34,177 nucleotides of DNA from OFTM10 sp964196195 (GTDB lineage: Bacteria > Actinomycetota > Acidimicrobiia > Acidimicrobiales > Aldehydirespiratoraceae), in assembly GCA_964196195.1 (NCBI GenBank), contig CAXMSE010000043.1, positions 1 through 34,177 on the forward strand. The letters are read 5' to 3'. The notes below the pieces were generated by a model that saw only the letters and a list, made by a program, of their open reading frames with translations, was not told the origin of the DNA and searched no databases. The translations under genes and the position numbers were made by a program. Below are positions 23,652 through 31,592 of this stretch, in pieces (the stretch's first letter is position 1; the number at the start of each line of letters is the position of its first letter).

Positions 23652-23918
23652 CTACCGATCGGAGCGGTCGGACCGGAGCCGTCTGCGGGGGTGAGCACGA
23701 CGGAGACGCCGGCGAGCATCGGCCTGCAGCTCAACCGCGTCGATTCTCAGCCGGGTGGAGGCACGGCTGAGTTCGTCGGCGGCCACCGCGGTGGCTCCGG
23801 AACGCCGGAGGGAGAGCCTCAGGGCCACCAGTTCGCGCTCGACACTGCGCAGCCCGAGAGTGAGCGTGCCCAACGCGATGATCGTCGCCATGGCCGGCAG
23901 CAGCACTGTCCACGTCAC
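23652..23918 (-). CDS. small single-membrane-segment protein
   Basis: 88 residues, no family known to me. One N-terminal membrane helix (VLLPAMATIIALGTLTLGL), then an alpha-helical, Arg-rich cytoplasmic part (RSVERELVALRLSLRRSG and RRRLRRAHPRRRLR at the end), possibly a coiled coil. It begins with GTG six bases after a TAGGTT box and is 11 bases ahead of tatA/B, so it is the first gene of the tat-helY unit. A link to Tat function is only guilt by position. Confidence 0.55.
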   Translation of the reverse strand: MTWTVLLPAMATIIALGTLTLGLRSVERELVALRLSLRRSGATAVAADELSRASTRLRIDAVELQADARRRLRRAHPRRRLRSDRSDR

Positions 23919-23924
23919 GAGAAG

Positions 23925-23930
23925 AACCTA
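23925..23930 (-). promoter_or_regulatory. -10 box of the tat-helY unit
   Basis: TAGGTT on the minus strand ends six bases before the GTG at 23918. If real, tatA/B, tatC, helY and the DAGK-like gene are read from a leaderless promoter in front of an 88-residue gene. Confidence 0.5.
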
Positions 23931-23963
23931 CCGGAGACGTCCAGGTCGTCCGGTGATGCCGAT

Positions 23964-24296
23964 TCAGCCGTCGAGGAGATGAGACAGGGCCTCGTTCCAC
24001 GAGGTCGTGTCGTGGAGCTTGTCGTGAAATTCGAGTAGATCATCGTGGCTTATCGGCCGACCGATCTTGGTCTCGTCGAGTTCGGCGGGAAGACTCCATG
24101 TGTCCATCGCGACTCCCGATGCAACCAGTAGATCGATGGTTCTCGGTTCGGCCGCTTTCACCACGGTCATCTCACAGACCGGGCAACTGAACGAGTAGTC
24201 GCCGCGGTTGTCGTTGATGCAGACCCTCACCCGGACGTCGGCTGTGGTGAGTTCGACATCTCCGCAGGTTTCGCAGCTCGCACGAATGGTAGCCAT
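23964..24296 (-). CDS. small zinc-ribbon protein of unknown function
   Basis: 110 residues. Zinc ligands are CETC at about 8-11 and CPVC at about 37-40, the pattern of a rubredoxin-like knuckle pair. The middle has TIDLLVASGVAMDTWSLPAEL and ends DDLLEFHDKLHDTTSWNEALSHLL. I have a memory of similar 110-residue actinobacterial proteins, all of unknown function. Start ATG 24296 is preferred because the ribbon begins right after it; an upstream GTG at 24353 is in frame. It is 45 bases upstream of the tat-unit start and divergent from the GDPD gene. Confidence 0.6.
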   Translation of the reverse strand: MATIRASCETCGDVELTTADVRVRVCINDNRGDYSFSCPVCEMTVVKAAEPRTIDLLVASGVAMDTWSLPAELDETKIGRPISHDDLLEFHDKLHDTTSWNEALSHLLDG

Positions 24297-24461
24297 GATG
24301 TGGAATCGACCTCGATCGTCTGTCCGCTTGCCTGTTTCCATCGGCACTGTCACACGAAAATTTGAGGGTCCGGCGGCCCGGTTTCAATGGTCAATTAGAC
24401 CTACCGAAGCCGAACCTCCGGCCCGGCGTGCCGAGCATCTGGAGAAGTGTCACGATGAGGG

Positions 24462-25169
24462 ATGGCTACTCGTATCCAGGGGCTGTGGTCGCCTCCCGTG
24501 CTCTTCGCTCACAGGGGGGCACGGGCCCATGCCAAGGAGAACACGCTCGAAGCCTTCTCGCTGGCGCTCGAGCTGGGGGCGACCGGATTGGAGACCGACG
24601 CCTGGCTCACCCATGATGGTGAGGTCGTGCTTGATCACGACGGCTGGGATCGCTGGTTTCCGCGCCGCTGGATCTCTGCGGTCGACCGCCACTCACTCGG
24701 TGAGCACATCTCGACTCTGAGTGAGCTCTACGCGGCCGTCGGCACCGAGCATCCCCTGAGTGTCGATGTGAAGGATCCCGGTGTGTTCGAGCCCCTCCTC
24801 GATGTGGCACGCGCCCACAACGCAGCAGAGCAGCTCTGGGTGTGTCATCCCGATCTCGAGCTGCTGTCCACCTGGCGCGACCTGGCACCCGAGGTGCGCC
24901 TGGTCAACTCCACGGCACTGGAGAATCTGCCCCATGGCCCTGAGCGTCGGGCCGCTGAGCTGGCGGCATCGCGCATCGATGCGGTGAATCTACGTCAGGG
25001 CGAGTGGACCGGAGGACTCACCACCCTCTTTCACCGTTTCGATCTGCTGTGTTTCGGGTGGGATGCCCAACACGAGCGTCAGCTGGCAAGCCTGATCGAT
25101 ATGGGCATCGACGCGGTCTACAGCGACTACAGCGACCGGATGGCTGCTGTAGCTCGCCTCTACGAGTAG
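24462..25169 (+). CDS. glycerophosphodiester phosphodiesterase
   Basis: 235 residues, TIM-barrel GDPD family. Catalytic motifs are FAHRGARAHAKENTLEAF (His and Arg near 17-18), ETDAWLTHDGEVVLDHDG (Glu/Asp metal ligands and second His), and SVDVKDPG. The end DAVYSDYSDRMAAV is typical. It hydrolyses glycerophosphodiesters to glycerol-3-phosphate and an alcohol; no signal peptide is visible so it is probably cytoplasmic. Its stop and that of the signal peptidase gene are one base apart, convergent. Confidence 0.88.
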   Translation: MATRIQGLWSPPVLFAHRGARAHAKENTLEAFSLALELGATGLETDAWLTHDGEVVLDHDGWDRWFPRRWISAVDRHSLGEHISTLSELYAAVGTEHPLSVDVKDPGVFEPLLDVARAHNAAEQLWVCHPDLELLSTWRDLAPEVRLVNSTALENLPHGPERRAAELAASRIDAVNLRQGEWTGGLTTLFHRFDLLCFGWDAQHERQLASLIDMGIDAVYSDYSDRMAAVARLYE

Positions 25170-25170
25170 G

Positions 25171-25950
25171 TCAGAGAAACCCGAGGTCGCTGAGGGGCCA
25201 GACCTTGAGGAAGGCACGACCGACCACCGTTTCCTCCCGGATCGGGCCGAAGGCGCGACTGTCGGTGCTGTTGCCGCGATTGTCGCCCATCATGAAGTAC
25301 CAGCCGTCGGCCACGCTGCAACGATCCGCGACGGGGTCGTTGGTGCAACCCTCGCTGACGATCGCCGCCGACCGGGGGTTGGATGGCTGACCTTCGGTGT
25401 ACGGCTCGTCGAGCCGCACTCCGTCGATGTATACGTCGCCGCTCACGAAGGTGATGGTCTCACCCGGAAGTGCGATCACTCGCTTGATGAAGTCCTCGAT
25501 CTCACCCCCGGCCCCCGGCGGTTTCTCGAAGACGATCACGTCGCCCCGATTGATGTCGCCGAGACGATAGCTGAGCTTGTTGACGAGAACTCGATCGTCC
25601 TCGTGAAGAGTGTTCACCATGGAGGCCGACGGGATGTAGAACGCCTGGAGGAGAAAGGCCTTGATGAGAAGGGCTACGGCCAAGGCACCGACGGCCACGG
25701 CTACCCACTCGATGAGGGTCTTGATCGACGATTCGATCCCCCGCTTGCGGCGCGGCTGAGGTGCTTGCTCGGCCACGTCGTCGATCCAGAACTCCGGATC
25801 GGCGACCGAAGGCTCAACCCCGACCTTGCCGCCGTCGTAGTTGGGGCCCGCGGCGTCGATCGGGGGTTGGGCTGGTAGTCCCTCACCGATCCTGCCTGCT
25901 CCAGCACGGGGCGGAGGACCCGAGATTGGGCTGGGGCCGGAGTCAGTCAC
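25171..25950 (-). CDS. lepB: signal peptidase I
   Basis: 259 residues. A 70-residue proline-rich, probably cytoplasmic N-terminal extension precedes one membrane helix (about 78-103). The catalytic serine is S110 in YIPSASMVNTL and the lysine is K156 in FIKRVIALPGE. Box E is MGDNRGNSTDSRAFGPI. It cleaves signal peptides of exported proteins on the outer face of the membrane. The GTG start is six bases after TAAGGT. Next to the Tat genes it completes part of an export neighbourhood, but it has its own promoter. Confidence 0.92.
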   Translation of the reverse strand: MTDSGPSPISGPPPRAGAGRIGEGLPAQPPIDAAGPNYDGGKVGVEPSVADPEFWIDDVAEQAPQPRRKRGIESSIKTLIEWVAVAVGALAVALLIKAFLLQAFYIPSASMVNTLHEDDRVLVNKLSYRLGDINRGDVIVFEKPPGAGGEIEDFIKRVIALPGETITFVSGDVYIDGVRLDEPYTEGQPSNPRSAAIVSEGCTNDPVADRCSVADGWYFMMGDNRGNSTDSRAFGPIREETVVGRAFLKVWPLSDLGFL

Positions 25951-25956
25951 GGGGCG

Positions 25957-25962
25957 ACCTTA
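25957..25962 (-). promoter_or_regulatory. -10 box of lepB
   Basis: TAAGGT on the minus strand ends six bases before the GTG at 25950. A TTGTCC is located 12 bases farther upstream, which resembles but does not match the mycobacterial PafBC-type promoter (TTGTCR, then 11 bases, then TANNNT as I recall it). Confidence 0.5.
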
Positions 25963-25998
25963 CCGGCGCGGTGTGGACAACTGGTGGCAGAGAGATGC

Positions 25999-26964
25999 TC
26001 ACTGTCGGTAACGCTCCAGTACGCGCCGGGCGGCTGAAGAGCGAAGATCAGGGGCCAGTGGCTCGTCGGTGGCAACGATCTCCGCGTCGGGCCCGAGCCG
26101 CAGGAGAAGCCTCTCGAACCAGGGCACCGTGCTCACCGCGATGCGGACATCGATGTGGTCGGGCGCGGTGACGATGTCGTCGACGGGATACTGCTCCACG
26201 ACCCACCGTGCGCTGGGATCCAATCTGAGGAGCGCTCGAGGGAGATCGCCGGCCGGCGCGAAAGTGGTCTCCGCGGTGGAGGTGGCCACCGAGACAGCGG
26301 TGGCGGTGAGAGTCGCTTGGCGGATGCGATCGACACGAAACACACGTTCTCCTTCGGCACGATGGCACCATCCGCTGAGATACCAGTTGCCCTTGTCGCT
26401 GAACACCCGCGCGGGATCGACGCTTCGTTCGCTGAGCTCGTCGCGGCCGTAGGTGTAGTACTCGAGATCGACTCGAAGTCTGCTCGCGACGGCCTCTCGG
26501 AGCACGGCGAGGGTGTCGTCGGGGGCATTGCCGAGCCTCACGTCGACAGCCTGTCGAGCACCCTCACCGAGGGCGGTGCCGAGCTTTGTGAGAGCCCTCA
26601 GCAGGGCGCTCGGCTCGGTGTCGGTGCCATCGGTGTCGTCGGTGAGAGCCAGCACCGACTGGCCCGCGGTAAGCAGGCGCGCCCCCTCCTCCGCGGTGAG
26701 GCGGAGGGGACGCGAGAACCAGTCGGCGTAGCGGATCCTCACCCTCTCGTCGCTGAGCTCGACCTCGATCAGCGAGTCCGGGGTGAACGGATGGACCCCC
26801 ACGAAGAAGACAACATCTTGGAGATCGTTGAGCAGGAGCCCGCGGGGGTAGTCGAAACGGCTCGAGACCTCGTCGAGGAGGGCACCGTCGGATTGTTCGG
26901 CTACCCACGGAATGACGGACAACAGGCGAGCCAGGCGGTCGCGGGCGGTGAGCCGTGCATTCAT
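25999..26964 (-). CDS. pafC: WYL-domain regulator PafC
   Basis: 321 residues. N-terminal winged-helix part (LTARDRLARLLSVIPWVAEQ, then SSRFDYPRGLLLNDLQDV), a WYL domain (residues about 150-235, with VDLEYYTYGRDELSERSVDP and WYLSGWCHRAEGERVFRVDRI) and a C-terminal WCX-type extension. In mycobacteria PafB and PafC act together as a transcription activator of the LexA-independent DNA-damage response. The start ATG 26964 overlaps the pafB stop as ATGA; the longer GTG-type start at 26982 is disfavoured. Confidence 0.88.
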   Translation of the reverse strand: MNARLTARDRLARLLSVIPWVAEQSDGALLDEVSSRFDYPRGLLLNDLQDVVFFVGVHPFTPDSLIEVELSDERVRIRYADWFSRPLRLTAEEGARLLTAGQSVLALTDDTDGTDTEPSALLRALTKLGTALGEGARQAVDVRLGNAPDDTLAVLREAVASRLRVDLEYYTYGRDELSERSVDPARVFSDKGNWYLSGWCHRAEGERVFRVDRIRQATLTATAVSVATSTAETTFAPAGDLPRALLRLDPSARWVVEQYPVDDIVTAPDHIDVRIAVSTVPWFERLLLRLGPDAEIVATDEPLAPDLRSSAARRVLERYRQ

Positions 26965-27851
26965 GTGAGCGCCTCCAACCACTCGATGATGTCAGTGCGA
27001 AGCGATTCGGGCTCGAGCACCTCGGCGTGATCCAGGAAGCTGAGCACAAACGAGCGGAAAGCCGCGGTGTTGCGCACCTCGAGGGTGGCCACGACCGCTC
27101 CCCCGGGCTCGCCCTCCACCTCTCCCAGGATGTGGCGGGCCCATGCGGCCTGATCGGCGTCGATTCTGACCTTGGCGCGTACAGGCTCTCCATCCCCGAG
27201 CTCCCACCCCCGCAGGTCGAGAGGATCGGACACCACGCCGACGGGTCGCTCGGCGGGGCCCGCAGGCTCGACGGATCCCTGCAGTCGGTCGACGCGGTAC
27301 AGCCGTTCGCCCGAGCGCACCCGGTCGAAGCCGGCCAGGTACCAATGGCCTCGGGAGAACGACAGGCGCCAAGGCTCGACCACACGGTCGGTATCGCCGT
27401 ATCGAAAGCTCACCGACCTGCGCTCGGCTGCCGCTCCGATCAGGGTGGCTAAGGTGTCGTCGAACGGCACTATTCCCACCTCATCGACCGCTGGGCTACC
27501 TGTTCGACCCAGCTTGCGCAGGGCGGTGTCGTCGCCATCGAGCCTGATCAGGTTGGTGGCGAGGTGGAGGGCAGCCAGTTCATCGGGCTCGAAGCGGAGT
27601 TCGGTGCCCGCATAATCGGAGCGACGGATGCGGTAGCCGTCGACCGGTGGATCGACCCCCGGCACACTTTCCACTCGTAGGGGGAGACCCATGGCGCGGA
27701 GATCGTCCTTGTCGCGTTCGAACGCACGATGATACGCGGTCTTGGCCTCGGGATATCCGCCGATTCGTTCCCTCAGTTCCCCAGCGGTGAGGGGCCGATC
27801 AGCAGCGAGCAGGGCGGCGGTGAGGTTGAGCAGACGCTCGAGCTTGTTCAT
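26961..27851 (-). CDS. pafB: WYL-domain regulator PafB
   Basis: 296 residues. N-terminal helix-turn-helix region (LERLLNLTAALLAADRPLTAGELRERI, with AYHRAFERDKDDLRAMGLPL) and a WYL domain (VSFRYGDTDRVVEPWRLSFSRGHWYLAGFDRVRSGERLYRVDRLQ). It follows pafA by six bases and shares an ATGA overlap with pafC. The pafA-pafB-pafC order is that of mycobacteria. It is expected to form a heterodimer with PafC, which in mycobacteria activates recA and other repair genes. Confidence 0.9.
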   Translation of the reverse strand: MNKLERLLNLTAALLAADRPLTAGELRERIGGYPEAKTAYHRAFERDKDDLRAMGLPLRVESVPGVDPPVDGYRIRRSDYAGTELRFEPDELAALHLATNLIRLDGDDTALRKLGRTGSPAVDEVGIVPFDDTLATLIGAAAERRSVSFRYGDTDRVVEPWRLSFSRGHWYLAGFDRVRSGERLYRVDRLQGSVEPAGPAERPVGVVSDPLDLRGWELGDGEPVRAKVRIDADQAAWARHILGEVEGEPGGAVVATLEVRNTAAFRSFVLSFLDHAEVLEPESLRTDIIEWLEALT

Positions 27852-27857
27852 CGCCGC

Positions 27858-29216
27858 TCAGAGGGACGCAATCAGCTTGTCGACCCGCTCATCGTGGGCC
27901 TTGAAGGGATCCTTGCAGAGGACTGTGCGTTGGGCCTGGTCGTTGAGTTTCAGGTGAACCCAGTCGACGGTGTAGTCGCGCTTGCGCTCCTTGGCCCGGC
28001 GGATGAACTCGCCCCGCAGGCGGGCTCGGGTGGTCTCGGGCGGGTTTTCCACGGCGTGTGAGATCTCGGCGTCGGTCACGATGCGTTCGACCATGCCTCG
28101 CTGCTGCATCCGGTAGAAGAGGCCGCGGTTGCGATTGACGTCGTGGTATTGGAGATCCAGGAGGGCGACCTTCGCGTCGGTAAGGCTCAGACCGTTGCGT
28201 TCCCGGTAGCCCTCGATCAGCTTGTGCTTGATTACCCAATCGACCTCGCGGTCGAGTTTGAGAGGGTCGTCTGCGATCGTAGTGAGGCAGTGCTCCCACA
28301 TGTCGAGCGCCTGCTTCTCCTCGGGGGTGAGTTCGTGGTGTTCGGCGAATCGGAGTGCACGGTTGAGATATTCACTCTGGATGTCGAGCGCCGACACCTC
28401 GCGTCCGTTGGCGAGCCGGACCCGCTGGGTGCAGGTCTTGTCGTGGCTTATCTCGCGGATGGCGCGAATCGGATTTTCGAGGGTCATGTCTCGCAGGACG
28501 ACCTGGGGCTCCTCGAGCATGCGCAGCATGAGTGCGCAGGCGCCGACTTTCAAGAAGTTGGTGTATTCGCTCATGTTGGAGTCGCCGACGATCACATGGA
28601 GTCGGCGGTATCGCTCGGCATCGGCGTGGGGCTCGTCGCGGGTGTTGATGATGGGCCGGCTTCGGGTGGTGGCCGAGGACACTCCCTCCCAGATGTGCTC
28701 GGCCCGCTGGCTGACGCAGTACATAGCGCCGCGAGCGGTCTGGAGCACCTTCCCCGCACCCGCATAGATTTGGCGGCTGACCAGGAACGGGATCAGCACC
28801 TCTGCGTATGAGCTGAAGTCGTCGCGTCGTGTTGTGCAGTAGTTTTCGTGGCACCCGTAGCTGTTGCCCGCGGAGTCGGTGTTGTTCTTGAACAGGTAGA
28901 TATCGCCGTGGACGCCCTCGTCGCTCAGCCGCTCTTCGGCACTGGTGAGGAGCTGTTCGAGGATCCTCTCGCCGGCCTTGTCGTGCACCACGAGTTCGTG
29001 CACTGAATCGCACTCCGGGGTTGCGTACTCGGGATGGCTGCCCACGTCGAGATAGAGGCGGGCACCGTTGGCGAGGAACACATTGCTGCTTCGACCCCAG
29101 GAGACGACACGTCTGAACAGGTAGCGGGCGACCTCGTCGGGGCTGAGCCTTCGCTGGCCGCGGAGGGTGCAGGTGACTCCGTACTCGTTTTCGATTCCGA
29201 AGATCCGACGTTGCAC
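27858..29216 (-). CDS. pafA: Pup ligase PafA
   Basis: 452 residues, the normal length. The N-terminus IFGIENEYGV holds the nucleotide-binding E9, and Asp57 in ARLYLDVGSHPEYATPECD matches the catalytic aspartate of the glutamine synthetase-like ligases. There is no Dop-loop insertion, which separates it from Dop. It joins the C-terminal glutamate of Pup to lysines of target proteins using ATP. The GTG start is six bases after TAGGTT, so pafA-pafB-pafC can be transcribed separately from the XRE gene, whose stop is 19 bases upstream of the start. Confidence 0.95.
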   Translation of the reverse strand: MQRRIFGIENEYGVTCTLRGQRRLSPDEVARYLFRRVVSWGRSSNVFLANGARLYLDVGSHPEYATPECDSVHELVVHDKAGERILEQLLTSAEERLSDEGVHGDIYLFKNNTDSAGNSYGCHENYCTTRRDDFSSYAEVLIPFLVSRQIYAGAGKVLQTARGAMYCVSQRAEHIWEGVSSATTRSRPIINTRDEPHADAERYRRLHVIVGDSNMSEYTNFLKVGACALMLRMLEEPQVVLRDMTLENPIRAIREISHDKTCTQRVRLANGREVSALDIQSEYLNRALRFAEHHELTPEEKQALDMWEHCLTTIADDPLKLDREVDWVIKHKLIEGYRERNGLSLTDAKVALLDLQYHDVNRNRGLFYRMQQRGMVERIVTDAEISHAVENPPETTRARLRGEFIRRAKERKRDYTVDWVHLKLNDQAQRTVLCKDPFKAHDERVDKLIASL

Positions 29217-29222
29217 GTCGAC

Positions 29223-29228
29223 AACCTA
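29223..29228 (-). promoter_or_regulatory. -10 box of pafA-pafB-pafC
   Basis: TAGGTT on the minus strand ends six bases before the GTG at 29216 and lies in the 19-base gap after the XRE gene. It would start a leaderless pafABC message independent of the proteasome genes upstream. Confidence 0.55.
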
Positions 29229-29235
29229 ACGGTCG

Positions 29236-29769
29236 TCACGCTCGAACGGGTTCAACCCTCGGTCGGAGCCGATGGAGTGCGGTCCCCCATGCTGCTCTGA
29301 CCGCCACCGCGGCGAGTACCAGGCGGTGGTGCACGCCCGCCATCGACCCTGCCTCCTGTCCCATCCGCGAGGCGAGGCAGTCCTCGAGAGACTCGTCTCG
29401 GAGGTCGAGCAAGGTGGCCAGGACGTCGATATCGGTAAAACGGAGTTGGATCGGAGTGTCGGGTTGGAGGCCGCGCAGGTCGCGAACCGTGTGACCGCTC
29501 ACGATCACTCCGCCGGCATCGGTGTCGAAGACGATCGGGGTCCGGGAGGGAAGCTGGGTATCCAGTTCCAGGCCGTATGCCTCCGCGATCTTCGCGGCCA
29601 TCTGACGGGCCGGCCTCTCACTTCCCTGCTCCCACTGGCGTAGGCATCGAAGCGAGACCCCGATCGCGTCGGCAGCCTCCTGTTGGCAGAGGCCGATCAT
29701 GGTCCGGGCCGCCTCGAGTGCTTCGCCGAGTCGACGGCGGGAAAGGTCTGTGTATTCGGGAGTGAACAT
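29236..29769 (-). CDS. XRE-type helix-turn-helix regulator
   Basis: 177 residues. The N-terminal 65 residues hold a Cro/C1-type HTH (GEALEAARTMIGLCQQEAADAIGVS, then LRCLRQWEQGSERP), followed by a segment with IVFDTDAGGVIVSGHTVRDLRGL and a helical C-terminus. Regulators of this type normally bind operators near their own gene. It is placed between prcA and pafA on the same strand, so it may control proteasome or pafABC expression; I know of no standard gene at this position. ATG 29769 is preferred, GTG 29793 is possible. Confidence 0.75.
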   Translation of the reverse strand: MFTPEYTDLSRRRLGEALEAARTMIGLCQQEAADAIGVSLRCLRQWEQGSERPARQMAAKIAEAYGLELDTQLPSRTPIVFDTDAGGVIVSGHTVRDLRGLQPDTPIQLRFTDIDVLATLLDLRDESLEDCLASRMGQEAGSMAGVHHRLVLAAVAVRAAWGTALHRLRPRVEPVRA

Positions 29770-29851
29770 GTCCGACCACCTAATGCGGCTCACTACACGA
29801 ATCGGACCGTGGGGCTCTCGGCTGAGGGGTACCGGCCCTGGTGTTCAGTGG

Positions 29852-29877
29852 GGCGTGATCATTGGCCCGATCACACC
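29852..29877. terminator. hairpin downstream of prcA
   Basis: On the minus (transcript) strand GGTGTGATC pairs with GATCACGCC (nine pairs, one G-U) around an eight-base loop, starting six bases after the prcA stop. No U-tract follows, so it may be a terminator, a processing stem or an operator. Together with 80 bases of gap it could separate dop-pup-prcBA from the XRE gene. Confidence 0.45.
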
Positions 29878-29883
29878 GGGACT

Positions 29884-30567
29884 TCAGGCGGTGAGCAACT
29901 CGGTGGCTTCCTCATCGGACAGGCGACGGAACGTTCGCCGGCTGGAGCCCCGCTCGAGTATCGCGACCTCGAGTGAGTCGGCGTTCAACTCTCGGTCGGG
30001 CCCGGCCAGTGCTCCTGCGGCCAGGCGCACCCCTTCGCCGAGGGAGGGAGCGGCAACGAGATCTCCGAAGCGATCGGAGATGGTGTCGGTTTCTCCCCCG
30101 AGAACAACCGACATGTCCTCATCCATCACGGTGCCGTCGTAGAGGATATGAAACAGCTGGTCCTTGGATCCGTCCTCGTCGTAGCCGATCTCGGCGACGA
30201 GAATCTCCACCTCCATGGGTTTCATCTCATGGGTGAAGATCTGGCCCAGGCTCTGGGCATATTGATTCGCCAGGCTCCGCGCGTCGACGTCCTCACGGCT
30301 GAAGGAGTAGCCCTTCATGTCGGCGTGGCGCACTCCTGCGATTCGGAGCTGGTCGAACTCGTTGTATTTACCCACCCCTGCGAAGGCGATCCGGTCGTAG
30401 ATCTCGCTGATCTTGCGCAGCGTCGATGAGGCGTTTTCCGCGCAGATCGCGATGCCGTTGTCGTATCGAAAGGCGATGAGGCTGCGGCCGCGGGCGATGC
30501 CCTTGCGGGCGTAGTCGGCGCGATCCTTCATCACCTGTTCAGGGGCGACGTAGAAGGGCATGTTCAT
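29884..30567 (-). CDS. prcA: proteasome alpha subunit PrcA
   Basis: 227 residues. Begins with the alpha-type N-terminus (FYVAPEQVMKDRADYARKGIARGRSLIAFRY) and keeps the proteasome fold (IYDRIAFAGVGKYNEFDQLR), with no catalytic threonine. The N-terminus forms the gate of the 20S core and the last residues (EEATELLTA) usually face the ATPase ring. Start ATG 30567 has GAGGGG nine bases upstream; a second ATG is six bases further in. It starts 13 bases after the prcB stop. Confidence 0.94.
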   Translation of the reverse strand: MNMPFYVAPEQVMKDRADYARKGIARGRSLIAFRYDNGIAICAENASSTLRKISEIYDRIAFAGVGKYNEFDQLRIAGVRHADMKGYSFSREDVDARSLANQYAQSLGQIFTHEMKPMEVEILVAEIGYDEDGSKDQLFHILYDGTVMDEDMSVVLGGETDTISDRFGDLVAAPSLGEGVRLAAGALAGPDRELNADSLEVAILERGSSRRTFRRLSDEEATELLTA

Positions 30568-30580
30568 GGTGCTTGTCCCC

Positions 30581-31372
30581 TCAGTTCGCCGACCGGCGGC
30601 GAGTGATCAGTGCTTCGGTTCGTTGAGCAAGGTCTTCGTCGTCGAGTCGGGTGTAGCCATGCTCGGTGATGGTGGCCATTATTGGGTAGATACCCCTGAC
30701 AGGGTCGGGGCCGCCGGTGGCAGAGTCTTCGTCGGCTGCCTCGAACAGGGCCTCGATGGCCAGGTCTGCGACGGTGTCGGCGTCCATTCCCGGGCTATAG
30801 CTGAGCTTCACCACGGTGCCGGCGTGCAGGCTGCCCGAGCCGGTGCTGGCGTGCTCGGTTTCCTCGTAGCGTCCACCGGTGATGTCGAACTCGAAAAGTC
30901 GACCGTCGCCCCGGGAAAGGTCGAAGCCGGCGAAGATCGGTACGACCGCCATTCCCTGCATGGCTGCAGGAAGGTTGCTGCGGATCATCTGGCTGAGCTG
31001 GTTGGCCTTGCCCTCGAGACTCAACGAGGTACCTTCGACCTTTTCGTAGTGTTCGAGCTGGAGCTGGAACAGGCGCACCATCTCCACTGCTGGGCCCGCG
31101 GCGCCCGCGATGGCCACGCCGCTGTGTCGATCGGCCGGAAACACCTTCTCGATCGTCCTATGGCTGATGAGGTGCCCCGAAGTGGCTCTGCGGTCGCCCG
31201 CCATCAGCACACCATCGCGGTAGCGGATCGCCACACAGGTGGTGCCGTGGCGGTAGTCCTCGACGGGTATCGTGCCTTCGAATTCGATGGACTCGGCGAA
31301 CCCGCTGCGGCGCAACAGTTCGGCGAAGCTGGGGCCAGGATCGTCGTGGGACCGAAACAGGGGCAGGTTCAC
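30581..31372 (-). CDS. prcB: proteasome beta subunit PrcB
   Basis: 263 residues. A 43-residue propeptide ends at DYRHG, and the nucleophile is T44 in TTCVAIRYRDGVLMAGD. The motif GDRRATSGHLISHRTIEKVF and the GSGS segment near residue 180 fit active bacterial 20S beta subunits. Autocatalytic cleavage would expose T44 in the assembled core. The GTG start lies three bases after the pup stop, so the two are probably coupled. Confidence 0.95.
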   Translation of the reverse strand: MNLPLFRSHDDPGPSFAELLRRSGFAESIEFEGTIPVEDYRHGTTCVAIRYRDGVLMAGDRRATSGHLISHRTIEKVFPADRHSGVAIAGAAGPAVEMVRLFQLQLEHYEKVEGTSLSLEGKANQLSQMIRSNLPAAMQGMAVVPIFAGFDLSRGDGRLFEFDITGGRYEETEHASTGSGSLHAGTVVKLSYSPGMDADTVADLAIEALFEAADEDSATGGPDPVRGIYPIMATITEHGYTRLDDEDLAQRTEALITRRRSAN

Positions 31373-31375
31373 GAC

Positions 31376-31570
31376 CTACTGCCCACCCTTCTGGATATAG
31401 CTCTTCACGAAGTCTTCTGCGTTGGTCTCGAGAACCTCGTCGATCTCATCGAGAAGGTCGTCGAGTTCGGCCTTGATCTCCTCGCCGCGCTCAGAGCTTG
31501 CCGGCGTATCGGCCTGCTCCGTCTCACGCTCGGCGGGAGCCGGCTTTTGTACCTGCTCTCGTTCAGCCAT
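31376..31570 (-). CDS. pup: prokaryotic ubiquitin-like protein Pup
   Basis: 64 residues, intrinsically disordered composition rich in Glu/Gln/Ala. The C-terminal half has the helical Mpa-binding region (EIKAELDDLLDEIDEVLETNAEDFV) and ends GGQ. The final Gln must be deamidated to Glu by Dop before PafA can ligate it. Lysines are at 9, 33, 56 and 61. GGAG is about seven bases before the ATG. It is 22 bases downstream of dop and three bases upstream of prcB. Confidence 0.96.
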   Translation of the reverse strand: MAEREQVQKPAPAERETEQADTPASSERGEEIKAELDDLLDEIDEVLETNAEDFVKSYIQKGGQ

Positions 31571-31592
31571 GTCGCTCTCCGCTTCGGTAGTT

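Noticed and set aside
22415..23770. Long plus-strand frame opposite tatC and tatA/B
   Set aside because: Composition (His/Asp/Glu-rich) is that of an antisense frame, and TatC/TatA signatures are unmistakable on the other strand.
25957..25980. TTGTCC-N12-TAAGGT before lepB as a PafBC-dependent promoter
   Set aside because: The sixth base should be A or G and the spacer 11 as I recall the motif; lepB is not a damage gene.
29245..29254. GAACGGGTTC palindrome upstream of pafA
   Set aside because: Spacer is two, not four, so it is not an SOS box, and it lies in the XRE coding region.
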